The notes under the pieces: generated by a model
Told to the model about the DNA's origin: nothing
What the model saw: the letters and a program-made list of their open reading frames with translations, nothing else
Database searches by the model: none
Translations under genes and position numbers: made by a program
Part shown: positions 8,930 through 17,535 of the stretch, piece by piece
Position numbering within the stretch: the first letter of the stretch is position 1
Layout: each line of letters starts with the position of its first letter
NCBI GenBank assembly: GCA_035995725.1
Contig: DASYKE010000239.1
Coordinates: forward strand, 11,227 to 75,226
Origin: JAQGLW01 sp035995725
GTDB lineage: Bacteria; Pseudomonadota; Gammaproteobacteria; Burkholderiales; Burkholderiaceae_D
DNA length: 64,000 nucleotides
Direction: 5' to 3'

Positions 8930-10348
8930 TCAACCGTACATGTCCCTTTTGTACAGCGATGAATCGCCGTTCGTCCTTGAAAAGAAAGGATCATCGTCCT
9001 TTGGCAGCACCTCATGCGGCCCGTATTCTTCCAGCCGATTGTAAAGCGTCTTCAGGCTGATTCCGAGAATGTCAGCGGCCCTTTTCTTGACGCCGCCACA
9101 TAACTCCAAAGTGGCAAAGATCAGCTTCCGATCAACGTCCGCAAGCGACGTTCCGACCGGAATCGCCAGCGTAAGTCCTACCGGAGAATGGGTGGTCATG
9201 GTGGGAGCGAGCGCCGCCGCATCGATCGTCTGGTCCGAAAGAATAAACGCCCTCTGCATGTAGTTTCTGAGTTCGCGCACATTCCCTGGCCAGTGATACG
9301 CACTCAGGCAGGCCAAGCCGTCCGGCGATATGACCTTGCTGGTGCCATGCGCGGTATTGAATTCTTCAAGGAAATGCAGTGCCAGCAATTCGATATCCGT
9401 GCCTCGCTCGCGTACCGGCGGAATTTTCAGCGGGAAAACATTCAACCTGTGATAAAGGTCGAGCCGCAATTTGCCTTCCTGGATGGCATCCTCAGGATCA
9501 CGATTTGTCGCCGCTATCACACGTACATCGGTTTCCAGTTCCTGATTGCTGCCAATACGCATGAAAGAACCGGTTTCAAGTACGCGCAGCAATTTCACCT
9601 GAAGCTCGATCGGCATCTCGGTGATTTCATCGAGAAAAAGCGTACCTCCATTGGCTCGTTCGAAGTAACCCTTATGCTGGCGGTCCGCGCCGGTGAAGCT
9701 GCCTTTTTCATGCCCGAATATCTCGCTCTCGATCAACTGGGGCGATATCGCTCCGCAATTAACCGGAAGAAACGGCTGCTTTTGGCGCAAGCTCAAATCG
9801 TGGATGGTTTGTGCCGCCAGTTCTTTACCAGTCCCGCTTTCCCCCAATAACAATACGGTCGCTTCGGTCGGTGCCACGCGTCCGATATGGTTATAGAGCT
9901 TTTGCATAACGGGCGCGGCACCGAGCATCTGGCCGAAATGACCCAGGCGGCGGAGCTCGCTGCGCAGCGCGCCGATTTCGGTTTTCAAATCGACGGTGCG
10001 CGGCACGCGCGAAAGCAGGGCTTTCAAGCGGCGGAAATTGATCGGCTTTGTCAGATAATCGGCTGCTCCGAGACGCAATGCCTCGACGGCCGTTTCGATA
10101 CTGGCATGGCCGGTAATAAGCACGATTTCCGTTGTCGAGCGCGATTCGATATCGTTAAATAGATCCATGCCGCTTCCATCCGGTAGTTTGAGATCTATTA
10201 AAACGACGTCCGGACGCTGGCGCGCGATCTGGATCTGCGCTTCACGTATATTGCCAGCTACCGCAGTAGAAAAACCTTCTGCAGTAGAAATTTCCACCAA
10301 TGCTTCTCGAGTATTTAAATCATCGTCAACAATAAGTACATGGGGCAT
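8930..10348 (-). CDS. NtrC-family sigma-54 response regulator
   Basis: From the ATG at 10346-10348 the protein has 472 residues: an N-terminal receiver (HVLIVDDDLNTREALVEI, acceptor Asp in DVVLIDLKLPDG), a sigma-54 AAA+ domain (Walker A GESGTGKELAA; sigma-54 contact loop GSFTGA, a variant of GAFTGA; LFLDEITEMP) and a C-terminal Fis-type helix-turn-helix (AADILGISLKTLYNRLEEYG). A longer frame back to a TTG at 10492 exists, but the extra 48 residues do not resemble receiver sequence, so the ATG is preferred although its ribosome site is poor. It should activate sigma-54 promoters when phosphorylated, probably by the convergent hybrid kinase. A short tail (about 25 residues) follows the HTH. Confidence 0.93.
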   Translation of the reverse strand: MPHVLIVDDDLNTREALVEISTAEGFSTAVAGNIREAQIQIARQRPDVVLIDLKLPDGSGMDLFNDIESRSTTEIVLITGHASIETAVEALRLGAADYLTKPINFRRLKALLSRVPRTVDLKTEIGALRSELRRLGHFGQMLGAAPVMQKLYNHIGRVAPTEATVLLLGESGTGKELAAQTIHDLSLRQKQPFLPVNCGAISPQLIESEIFGHEKGSFTGADRQHKGYFERANGGTLFLDEITEMPIELQVKLLRVLETGSFMRIGSNQELETDVRVIAATNRDPEDAIQEGKLRLDLYHRLNVFPLKIPPVRERGTDIELLALHFLEEFNTAHGTSKVISPDGLACLSAYHWPGNVRELRNYMQRAFILSDQTIDAAALAPTMTTHSPVGLTLAIPVGTSLADVDRKLIFATLELCGGVKKRAADILGISLKTLYNRLEEYGPHEVLPKDDDPFFSRTNGDSSLYKRDMYG

Positions 10349-10911
10349 ATGAAATATCTTGTATACGGCATTCGCCGCGTTATCATGCTTTTCGAGTGGC
10401 GCTCTTGCAGCACCTGCTTGAATCGGCTGTTTTTTCCCTTGATAGGTATGAGTGTCGTCAATCTTCTTGGACAGGGGTTTGACATGAGTCAACGCCAGTT
10501 GCGAATAAGCGTGTGAACACTTTGATTAAAATGTCGGACGGTTTTTACAGGAATTTTAAAAATGAAAAATGCTTCGCAAGCATGTCTTCATTTTTCCCCG
10601 CTGCATCTGGCAAAAATATTGCGAATCGACAGAACTTCCACCGTGGCTTCTAACGTGCATGAATGTGTAATGGGATTTATGGGACTTGATAGCTTTTTTA
10701 GCGGCGTCAGTGCCGCTGTTGAAACTGCCTGTGGCTTCCGCATGGTTAAACACATAAGACCGCACGCAAAAAGCTATAAAACGAGTTATACCTGCCTTTG
10801 CTGCATGACAGAGCTGGCCCCATGACGACAATATCTGCCGCCAATAGAGCCGTCTTCAGTCTGGTGCAAAATCGAGTAACGGCCAAGCGTACTACTCGTA
10901 CGCGGTGCCTC
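10349..10911. other. Intergenic region with nested inverted repeat
   Basis: 563 bases upstream of the response regulator and downstream of the first lipoprotein gene. I see no convincing gene. It holds the nested inverted repeat at 10561-10596; the remaining stretch (about 10600-10911) could be a long 3' untranslated region of the lipoprotein transcript. Confidence 0.5.
10561..10596 (-). terminator. Candidate intrinsic terminator
   Basis: Outer arms GAAAAATG/CATTTTTC enclose an inner stem ATGCTT-CGC-AAGCAT. Read on the minus strand the inner stem is followed by TTTTCATTTTT, so it could end transcripts coming from the lipoprotein genes; on the plus strand a T run also follows, so it may act in both directions. 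The stem is AT-rich. Confidence 0.4.
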
Positions 10912-11142
10912 TTATTTTGACGTGCCAGACGAACCTGATTTGCTGCTGCCCGAGCCCGACGTGCCGCTGCTGCCGGAAGAGCCGGTGCTACCGGAGGTGC
11001 CGGATGAGCCGGAAGTTCCGCTGGTACCGGACGAGCCCGACGAGCCGGTATCCGATGCACGACGATCGCAACCAGTAGCAAACATTGCACTTAATAAAGT
11101 AACGGCAAGCATTGTTTTAGAGATTTTTGATATTGCATTCAT
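10912..11142 (-). CDS. Small Gly/Ser/Thr-repeat lipoprotein
   Basis: From the ATG at 11142 (AAGGA 8 bases upstream; another ATG two codons earlier is too close to the ribosome site) the protein has 76 residues. It starts with a lipoprotein signal (SKISKTMLAVTLLSAMFATGC, lipobox ATGC), then CDRRASDTG and a low-complexity tail of about 50 residues built almost only of Gly, Ser and Thr (SSGSSGTSG units). After lipidation the mature protein is a flexible tether with no fold. The N-terminus is similar to that of the next upstream gene (11653), so the two are paralogues. No function is known. The antisense frame, rich in Pro/Glu/Val, is a shadow of the repeat. Confidence 0.7.
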   Translation of the reverse strand: MNAISKISKTMLAVTLLSAMFATGCDRRASDTGSSGSSGTSGTSGSSGTSGSTGSSGSSGTSGSGSSKSGSSGTSK

Positions 11143-11254
11143 TCTCATTATCCTTTCAATAGAAAAATAATTTTATTTAATTTCGCTCATATCATTTATA
11201 AAAAGCAATGCAGTTTCAGGTACTAATTCCCCTTCGATATAGCTTTCGGAAGAA

Positions 11255-11653
11255 TTATTTTGTTGTGCCTGTACTACCCGCTCCCGACGTGCCGGACCCA
11301 GACCCGGTCGTGCCGGAGCCTGATGTGCCAGAACCTGTTGTACCAGAACCCGGCGTGGAGCTTGAGGCCCCGGAACCTGGTGTAGAAGTGGAACCTGAAG
11401 CGCTGCCGGAACCCGGCGTGGTGGAGCCGGATGTATCCGAGCTTGAAGTAGATCCCGATGTACCGGAGCCTGCCGTACCGGAACTCGATGTGCTCGGTGC
11501 GGTTGAGCTCGACGTGCCGGAACCGGTTGTGCCGGAGCCTGTTGCACCTGGTGAACCCGCGCCCGAGTCGCTCGAGCGATTACAGCCCGCGAAAATTACG
11601 GTCAGCAAGCCTGCAAGTAATATGACCTTTGATTTACTCAACGCTGAATTCAT
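11255..11653 (-). CDS. Gly/Ser/Thr-repeat lipoprotein, longer paralogue
   Basis: The ATG at 11651-11653 has GGAG 5 bases upstream and begins the 132-residue sequence MNSALSKSKVILLAGLL; an upstream alternative start (11686) lacks such a site. The signal peptide ends in the lipobox VIFAGC, followed by NRSSDSGAG and about 95 residues of Gly/Ser/Thr repeats with scattered Pro and Ala (TSGSGTTGSG-like units). It should be an envelope-anchored disordered lipoprotein. It is 113 bases upstream of the shorter paralogue and likely co-transcribed with it. A sigma-54-like promoter lies about 100 bases upstream. Function unknown; the repeats could be length-variable between strains. Confidence 0.7.
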   Translation of the reverse strand: MNSALSKSKVILLAGLLTVIFAGCNRSSDSGAGSPGATGSGTTGSGTSSSTAPSTSSSGTAGSGTSGSTSSSDTSGSTTPGSGSASGSTSTPGSGASSSTPGSGTTGSGTSGSGTTGSGSGTSGAGSTGTTK

Positions 11654-12357
11654 TACTACTCCTTTCATTAAAATTAATCGACCCAATTTCTTGACTTCGT
11701 TATTTAAGATAAGTTTCGCAACTATCTCGTATAGCCAGTTTTATATCGGACGCACTTTCTATGCCAACTACGCCAACGGTATGTACTGACGCCGCTTCCG
11801 CCACATGAAATCATTTTTTAAATTTTTACTTCCAAAAGTAAAAATTACCGTAAAAAGTAAGGGTTACAGGAAAACAGATTCTGATTCGCCATGGATCTCT
11901 CGCCCGACAAAAAAGAATTTCGTTTTAACATATTTTCCCGCCTGCACAATCAATGATGCGAAGAATGAATTTCCATGTGGACATTCCACCGTGAAGTCCC
12001 CTGCGAGTCGGCAAGCTATATGGATGCGAACTGCGCTCCAACAAACGTGAGTCTCGTGAACATGATATGGTTAAAAATATGCAGATCGATGGCAAGCTCG
12101 TCTCAATTTACCGGCCTGATTTTTAGCCATTCATGCGAAGCAATCAAGCGAAGAAAAGCAAATAGGCGGGCAACCTGGATCCGGTTTACCGTACAGAATA
12201 AACGAGCAATTTATCTCCATGACACGAGTCATTGAATTATCGCAATTCGGTGCTGGACTATCGGATTAAAAATAGATAGGCGCTGACTTTCACATAGTGC
12301 GTCATCAAGTGCGATGAACTTCTGCATCGCACCAACCTGCTGAATAAGCGGCTCGAA
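11654..12357. other. Intergenic region, with remnant coding signal at its end
   Basis: About 700 bases of AT-rich sequence without a supported gene. It contains the sigma-54-like promoter for the lipoprotein (11751-11766). The last 50 bases (about 12306-12357) are open in frame with the AAA+ activator that follows (residues CDELLHRTNLLNKRLE) back to a TAG, which looks like leftover linker sequence of a longer ancestral regulator. Confidence 0.45.
11751..11766 (-). promoter_or_regulatory. Candidate sigma-54 promoter of the lipoprotein gene
   Basis: On the minus strand the sequence reads TGGCATAGAAAGTGCG, with GG-N10-GC spacing and a near-perfect -24 box (TGGCA); the -12 box is GTGC. A start about 12 bases downstream of the GC would give a leader of some 85-90 bases before the ATG at 11653. 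Two sigma-54 activator genes flank the lipoprotein pair. Confidence 0.5.
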
Positions 12358-13308
12358 ATGGCACTCGATAAATCTCTTAAGCGCTTTGGCATGCTGTACG
12401 GGTCTTCCCTCGCAATGGAAAGGCTTTACCAGCAACTGGATAAGGTCGCTGTCACAGATGTCACGGTATTGCTTGCCGGAGAAAGCGGAACCGGCAAGGA
12501 ATTAATCGCACAGACGATTCATCAGATCAGTCGCCGGTGCAGGGAAACCTTTATCGCAGTCAATTGCGGTGCGATCCCGGCCCATTTGATCGAAGCCGCT
12601 TTATTCGGCCATGAAAAAGGAAGTTTCACCGGCGCTGCGCGGCAGCATATCGGTTATTTTGAACACGCATCCCGCGGCACGCTTTTTCTCGATGAAATCA
12701 CCGAGATGCCGACCGAGATGCAGGTGAAATTGCTGCGCGTGCTGGAATCCGGCATGTTTTTGCGTGTCGGTGGCAGCGAGGAGGTAAAGGTCGATGTCAG
12801 GCTGATCGCAGCGACTAATCGCGATCTCGACATTGCAGTCAAACAAGGCAGTTTGCGCGAAGACCTGATGTATCGTCTCGCTGTGTTTCCGGTGCGAGTG
12901 CCGCCGCTACGGGAACGCAACGGGGATATTGAACTGCTGGCGCAGCATTTTCTGCAAACCCTGAATGCCAAGGACAACACGAAAAAGACATTTTCCCGGC
13001 AGTCAATGGAAATGATCCGTTCTTACACGTGGCCCGGCAATGTCAGGGAATTGAAAAACGTAGTGCAACGCGCGTTCATTCTTTCAACCGACACGCTGGT
13101 CATTGAAGAGCACCTGTCGGATCTGTCCACGCGCAAGCCGACGATGCACGAAGGATGTCTGAATTTTTCGGTCGGCACGCCTTTGGCTGATGCGCAGCGT
13201 GAAATTATTTTAGCGACACTGAAGTATTTTGGCGGCAACAAACGACTGACTGCGGAAGCCCTCGGCATCAGTCTGAAAACATTGTACAACCGGCTGAAAG
13301 AATACTAA
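12358..13308 (+). CDS. Stand-alone sigma-54 AAA+ activator (no receiver domain)
   Basis: This 316-residue protein consists only of a sigma-54-interacting AAA+ domain (Walker A GESGTGKELIA, sigma-54 loop GSFTGA, LFLDEITEMP, the WPGNVRELKNVVQRAF segment) and a Fis-type HTH ending ALGISLKTLYNRLKEY. It lacks the receiver found in NtrC proteins, like PspF, so it would be constitutively active or controlled by a partner. It shares the GSFTGA variant and the exact HTH core ISLKTLYNRL with the response regulator at 8930-10348, and is probably a duplicated, truncated relative. The ATG has no good ribosome site and open frame continues 16 codons upstream, so a 5' truncation is possible; the catalytic core itself is intact. 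Confidence 0.85.
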   Translation: MALDKSLKRFGMLYGSSLAMERLYQQLDKVAVTDVTVLLAGESGTGKELIAQTIHQISRRCRETFIAVNCGAIPAHLIEAALFGHEKGSFTGAARQHIGYFEHASRGTLFLDEITEMPTEMQVKLLRVLESGMFLRVGGSEEVKVDVRLIAATNRDLDIAVKQGSLREDLMYRLAVFPVRVPPLRERNGDIELLAQHFLQTLNAKDNTKKTFSRQSMEMIRSYTWPGNVRELKNVVQRAFILSTDTLVIEEHLSDLSTRKPTMHEGCLNFSVGTPLADAQREIILATLKYFGGNKRLTAEALGISLKTLYNRLKEY

Positions 13309-13396
13309 AACCTGCGGCATCTGCATCGAGCAAGAAGCTCGCGTACACCACTATCTCGTGCTTCTTTCTTTGCCAGTCATGCATTCCGCATCGGTA

Positions 13397-13600
13397 TCAT
13401 CCGTCAATGGCTTCCCCACCGTTCGAATGCAGCACCTGCCCAATTATGTACGAAAAGTCGTCACGGGCCAGAAATACATGTCCCAGCGGTCGTAAGCACC
13501 GAACTCCGCCACCTCCTGTACGGGGAAGCTGGTCAATAAGCTGGCCGATATCAAAGGCGTCTAGATCGGACCCGGTGCAAGACAGGGCACTGTCCAGCAC
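13397..13600 (-). pseudogene. Remnant of a short-chain dehydrogenase (C-terminal end)
   Basis: The frame encodes the final part of an SDR: FDIGQLIDQLP, then a damaged RPLG segment, then VFLARDDFSYIIGQVLHSNGGEAIDG, which matches the usual FLASD..SYITGQVLHVNGG ending of classical SDRs. The Rossmann nucleotide-binding part and the YxxxK catalytic segment are absent, and the stretch between LIDQLP and PLG is garbled. It directly follows the stop codon of the small basic protein gene in the same frame, so the rest was lost by deletion. Confidence 0.6.
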
Positions 13601-13795
13601 CTATTTTCCGGCACTTTTTTGCTGGGTCCTGCTTTTTCCTGCTTTTTTCAAAGAAATCACCATAGCTTGCTTGACGGCATTCTTTTTTGTTTTTGGATGG
13701 CTCTTCCCGATCGTTCCATCCCGTTCCCATTCATGTACAAGCTTTTCCACGTTGCCACTGACCGCATCGCGGGTATTTCCTTTCTTCAGGCCCAT
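13601..13795 (-). CDS. Small basic protein, DUF6496-like
   Basis: A 64-residue Lys-rich protein with an excellent ribosome site (AGGAGG 6 bases before the ATG). The core (EKLVHEWERDGTIGKS, then a Lys-rich stretch, then AVKQAMVISLKKAGKS) resembles the DUF6496 pattern of small proteins with a VMHE helix and a K.AIAI.L..AG segment, seen in many Burkholderiales and possibly nucleoid- or stress-related. The family assignment is from recollection of its pattern. It stands alone next to the SDR remnant. Confidence 0.6.
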   Translation of the reverse strand: MGLKKGNTRDAVSGNVEKLVHEWERDGTIGKSHPKTKKNAVKQAMVISLKKAGKSRTQQKSAGK

Positions 13796-14011
13796 GGTTT
13801 ACCTCCTGCAAATATCCCGTTGCATACATGTTGCGGCCAATCAAACAGCTTAACTGCAGCGTCGACCGCGACTCACAAGAAAATAAGAAAATACGAGCAG
13901 ATTCCATGCCATCATTCAACGCGGCATAGCCGTTGTCATCAAGAAGGATATGCGCAGCGCTTGCCAAGCGCCAGCGGCAACCAGGCAGGACGTTGCTACT
14001 GCAGGGGCCGA

Positions 14012-15070
14012 TCATGCTGCCAATGCCTGCATGCGCGTAAAGGCTTCCAGCAATAAAGCCGGATCGCCCGCCGCGAGTTTTTTTGAATCGGACAATGTTT
14101 GCCTGAACCTGCGCGCACCCGGCATGCCGGTCATCAGGCCCAGCATGTGCCGCGTAATGCTGTTCAGTTTCAATTCGCCCGCGATACCGCCTTTGCCATA
14201 ATGCTGCAACTGCAGGCGAATATACGGCAGCATCGCTTCGAGTATCTCGGCACGAGATTTCACCGTTGCGCCGTCATTGTAATAACGGGAATCGAACGAT
14301 GCCATCGAATACGGATTGTGATAAGCCTCGCGGCCAATCATCACGCCGTCCACATGCAGCAAGTGCGCATCGATGTCCGCCTGGGTCTTGATGCCGCCGT
14401 TGACGATGATTTCCAGCCGAGGAAAATCACGCTTGAGCCTGTAAGCGAAGTCGTATCGCAGCGGCGGAATCTCACGATTTTCCCTGGGGCTCAATCCCGT
14501 CAGAATCGCGTTGCGCGCATGGACGATGAAAGTACCGCAACCGGCATCGGCTATCGTGCCGACGAAGTCACGAACGAAATCGTAAGATTCGGCTTTACCG
14601 ATACCGATCCGATGCTTGACCGTCACATCAATCGATACGCTATCGCGCATCGCTTTGACACAATCGGCTACCAGTTCCGGTTCGGCCATCAGGCAGGCAC
14701 CGAACGCACCCTTTTGCACACGCTCGGAAGGACAACCGCAATTGAGGTTGACTTCGTCATAGCCCCATTGCTCACCCAGCCTGGCGCTTTTCGCCAGATC
14801 GGCAGGCTCGCTGCCGCCCAATTGCAGCGCAACCGGATGTTCGTGATCGCTGAAATCAAGATGCCGCGCCACATCGCCATGCAGCAACGCGCCGGTGGTC
14901 ACCATTTCCGTATAGAGGAACGCATGACGCGTAATTTGCCGATGGAAAGCGCGGCAATGCCGATCGGTCCAATCCATCATCGGCGCGATACATATTTTTC
15001 TGAATCCGTTCAAGCTTCCATTCAAGGGCGCCTCGCGGGGATCATGAATTTTTTGGTTTGTTCTGTTCAT
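14012..15070 (-). CDS. dusA: tRNA-dihydrouridine synthase A
   Basis: DusA uses FMN and NADPH to reduce uridines 20/20a in the D-loop of tRNAs. The 352-residue length fits. The FMN barrel starts ICIAPMMDWTDRHCR, and the catalytic Cys is in the conserved NLNCGCPS motif (with the QKGAFGACLM segment following). Further conserved stretches are VTVKHRIGI, FIVHARNA and EIIVNGGI, and DGVMIGREAYHNP for phosphate binding. The sequence is full length and the ATG at 15070 gives a short 24-residue lead before the barrel. It is a single-gene unit flanked by non-coding stretches. Confidence 0.97.
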   Translation of the reverse strand: MNRTNQKIHDPREAPLNGSLNGFRKICIAPMMDWTDRHCRAFHRQITRHAFLYTEMVTTGALLHGDVARHLDFSDHEHPVALQLGGSEPADLAKSARLGEQWGYDEVNLNCGCPSERVQKGAFGACLMAEPELVADCVKAMRDSVSIDVTVKHRIGIGKAESYDFVRDFVGTIADAGCGTFIVHARNAILTGLSPRENREIPPLRYDFAYRLKRDFPRLEIIVNGGIKTQADIDAHLLHVDGVMIGREAYHNPYSMASFDSRYYNDGATVKSRAEILEAMLPYIRLQLQHYGKGGIAGELKLNSITRHMLGLMTGMPGARRFRQTLSDSKKLAAGDPALLLEAFTRMQALAA

Positions 15071-15544
15071 TCATTTCGTTGCACATATTATGCATTCACA
15101 GCGAATTACCATAAATTTGCCACAAATTGACGCCTATGGGTTCCATCATAAATATGGCGGAAAATGGCGTGCAAATAAGGCCAAATCCGACATGATAACG
15201 TCGAACCGCCAGGACATGCAGGCTTGAGACATGCAGGCTTGAGTCCAGGCGGCCGCAGCGCAACCGCAATGGCTTCTTCCGGGACTGCCTGGCAAGACTG
15301 TACCGGATTGCGTTGTCGTTGACATTGGATACAAATATCCTCAAACTGTGTCCGCGCCATCGGGGCAGCGCTTGGCGCTGCCGATTAAAATAAGCAAAAG
15401 CGTGAGACATCGAACCTCTGAGGCACTGCCTCACGCAGAGGCTTTCTCCTGCCCCGACCTGATCGATGCGCCGAACAGTAATTAAAAAAATCGGCCTGCA
15501 TTCAATTTTTTACCCAAACCGGGTATCCATTTTTGGAGACGTCA
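15071..15544. other. Intergenic region between dusA and the hydrolase operon
   Basis: 474 bases with divergent genes on both sides. Open frames here do not look like genes. It contains a perfect tandem duplication of 15 bases (GACATGCAGGCTTGA) at 15213-15242 and must hold both divergent promoters. GGAG at 15535-15538 is the ribosome site of the hydrolase. Confidence 0.5.
15213..15242. repeat. 15-bp perfect tandem duplication
   Basis: GACATGCAGGCTTGA occurs twice in direct succession. It lies in the dusA/hydrolase intergenic region; no protein is encoded. It could be a duplicated binding site or a replication slip. Confidence 0.8.
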
Positions 15545-16465
15545 ATGAGTAATGTGCAGTGGACTGGCGGCGTGGAGCATTGGACAAAAAAAGGGGATAT
15601 CAAGCTTTTTCTGTGGGAAAAACCCGCATCGCCGAAGGCTCGTCCGGCGGGAACGATTTTGTTTGTACACGGCTCCTCCATGGCTTCCCAACCCACATTC
15701 GACTTGCATGTGCCTGGCAGGCCATACTCGTCTGTGATGGACTGGTTTTCGGAACGCGGGTTCCACACCTGGTGCATGGATAACGAAGGTTACGGGCGCT
15801 CCGACAAAAACCGGCCGATCAATTTCGACATCAGCAATGGCGCCGACGATCTGGCCGCGGGAAGCGAATATATATTGAATCGGACAGACGGCAATAAGCT
15901 GCTCGTTTACGGAATCTCATCCGGGGCGCTGAAGGCCGCGCTGTTCGCTCAACGCCATCCTGAAAGAGTTGCGAGATTGGCACTCGATGCCTTCGTATGG
16001 ACCGGCGAAGGCAGCCATACCTTGCAGGAAAGGCGCAAGAAGCTTCCCGAGTTCATTGCAAAAAACCGCCGTCCGATTGACCGCGCTTTTGTACACAGCA
16101 TTTTCAACCGGGACCATCCCGGCACTGCGGATGAAAACACGATCAATGCATTTGCAGACGCCATACTGACGCTCGATGATTCGATGCCCACAGGCACCTA
16201 TGTCGACATGTGCTCCAGGCTGCCGCTGGTGGACCCGAAAAAAATCACGATGCCGGCTATTGTTTTGCGCGGACAATTTGATGGAATCGCAGGCATGGAT
16301 GACCTGATCAAATTTTTCAATCTTATCCCCAACATGGACAAGCAGTTCAGCATCATGGCAGGAATTTCCCACGCCAGCTTTCAACAGAAAAACTACTTGA
16401 TGGTTTACCATATCCTGCACAGCTTTTTTTCGATGCCTGAACCTTCCTACAAAGGTAAATTATGA
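15545..16465 (+). CDS. Alpha/beta hydrolase
   Basis: A 306-residue alpha/beta-hydrolase-fold protein. The oxyanion-hole strand is GTILFVHGSSMAS, the nucleophile elbow is YGISSGA (G-x-S-x-G) and a late His (GISHASF) completes a plausible triad; the acid may be the Asp in LRGQFDGI. No signal peptide. The ATG at 15545 is chosen over a TTG four codons earlier because GGAG sits 6 bases upstream. Its TGA overlaps the ATG of the Bug-type SBP gene (ATGA), so the two form an operon. The substrate is not evident; coupling to a Bug SBP suggests a carboxylate or ester nutrient. Confidence 0.85.
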   Translation: MSNVQWTGGVEHWTKKGDIKLFLWEKPASPKARPAGTILFVHGSSMASQPTFDLHVPGRPYSSVMDWFSERGFHTWCMDNEGYGRSDKNRPINFDISNGADDLAAGSEYILNRTDGNKLLVYGISSGALKAALFAQRHPERVARLALDAFVWTGEGSHTLQERRKKLPEFIAKNRRPIDRAFVHSIFNRDHPGTADENTINAFADAILTLDDSMPTGTYVDMCSRLPLVDPKKITMPAIVLRGQFDGIAGMDDLIKFFNLIPNMDKQFSIMAGISHASFQQKNYLMVYHILHSFFSMPEPSYKGKL

Positions 16466-17430
16466 GAATTCCTTTCAAATCGGCAATTCTTGGAATTTTA
16501 CTGTCGGCATCTGTCGGCTCGGTTTTTGCCCAGTCATATCCAAACAAGCCGGTCAAAATCGTGGTTCCATTCGCCCCCGGCGGTTTCACCGACGTGGTGG
16601 CGCGGATTATCGGACAGAAGCTTTCGATTGCGATGGGCCAGTCGTTCATAATCGAGAACAAGGCAGGAGCAGGATCAACTATCGGCACCGATTATGTCGC
16701 CAAATCGAGTCCGGACGGGTATACGCTGGTGATGGTCTCCACCACGCATGTAATCAGTCCGTGGCTATATAAAGACATGCCGTATGATCCGATAAAAAGC
16801 TTTGCCGTTATCGGAAAGCTGGTCGATTCACCCTATGTACTATTGGTCAATTCAAAGGTTCCCGCCAATAACGTCAAGGAATTCATTGCGTTGGCGAAGG
16901 CTCACCCCGACACCATCCATTATGCTTCGTCAGGCAACGGCAGCTCGCAACACTTGATGGGAGGACTTTTCGTTTCGATGACCGGGGCGCCGCTCAAACA
17001 CATCCCTTACCGCGGAAGCGGTACGGCTGCGCAGGATCTGGTGGCCGGAATCGTGGAAAGCAGTTTCGCCGGAGTGCCCAATGCTCTTGCGCAGGTGCCG
17101 TCAGGTAGATTGAAGGCACTGGCCGTTACTACTGCGAAGCGCAGCCCTCAGCTACCCGATGTGCCCACCCTTCAGGAAGCAGGCGTGGCGGGTTACGACG
17201 CCTCGGTCTGGTTGGCTTTGTTGGCTCCGGCGGGAACGCCAAAAGAAATTATCAACCGGCTGAATTCGGAAATTGCAAAAATTCTGGCTACCCCCGATTC
17301 AACGGCCGCTCTCTCGAAAGCCGGAGTCGAGGTCAGCCTGTCGACGCCGGAGGCGATGACCGAATACATGATCCAGGAACACGAGAAATGGGGCAAGGTC
17401 GTCAAGGAAGCCCGCATCAAGGTAGACTGA
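16462..17430 (+). CDS. Bug/TctC-family periplasmic solute-binding protein
   Basis: 322 residues with a clear Sec signal (ILGILLSASVGSVFAQ). The mature part has the Bug-family landmarks: YPNKPVKIVVPFAPGGFTD near the start, IENKAGAGSTIGTDYVAKS, GYTLVMVST and PDVPTLQEAGVAGYD. These proteins bind carboxylated organic molecules for tripartite tricarboxylate transporters; in Burkholderiales most are orphans without TctA/TctB, as here. It overlaps the hydrolase by 4 bases, suggesting that the hydrolase acts on the bound nutrient or a derivative, though this is inference. An intrinsic terminator follows at 17453. Confidence 0.93.
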   Translation: MRIPFKSAILGILLSASVGSVFAQSYPNKPVKIVVPFAPGGFTDVVARIIGQKLSIAMGQSFIIENKAGAGSTIGTDYVAKSSPDGYTLVMVSTTHVISPWLYKDMPYDPIKSFAVIGKLVDSPYVLLVNSKVPANNVKEFIALAKAHPDTIHYASSGNGSSQHLMGGLFVSMTGAPLKHIPYRGSGTAAQDLVAGIVESSFAGVPNALAQVPSGRLKALAVTTAKRSPQLPDVPTLQEAGVAGYDASVWLALLAPAGTPKEIINRLNSEIAKILATPDSTAALSKAGVEVSLSTPEAMTEYMIQEHEKWGKVVKEARIKVD

Positions 17431-17452
17431 CAGGCTATTCCCTTTCCCTATC

Positions 17453-17476
17453 AAGCCCGCGCAAGCGGGCTTTTTG
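17453..17476 (+). terminator. Intrinsic terminator of the hydrolase-Bug operon
   Basis: AAGCCCGC-GCAA-GCGGGCTT forms an 8-bp stem with a tetraloop, followed by T's, 23 bases after the stop codon of the Bug gene. Confidence 0.85.
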
Positions 17477-17535
17477 CATGGCCTCATCCGGTTTTGCATA
17501 CGTGAAGTTGAAAAGAAAATAACATGATGAAAACC

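Noticed and set aside
10562..10825. 87-codon plus-strand frame in the intergenic region
   Set aside because: It starts inside the inverted repeat, has a poor ribosome site and no recognisable sequence.
11208..11789. Plus-strand frame rich in Pro/Glu/Val repeats
   Set aside because: It is the antisense reading of the Gly/Ser/Thr repeats; the minus strand has the signal peptide, lipobox and ribosome site.
15096..15434. 112-codon minus-strand frame upstream of dusA
   Set aside because: No ribosome site, no family resemblance, and it runs through the tandem repeat; probably non-coding.
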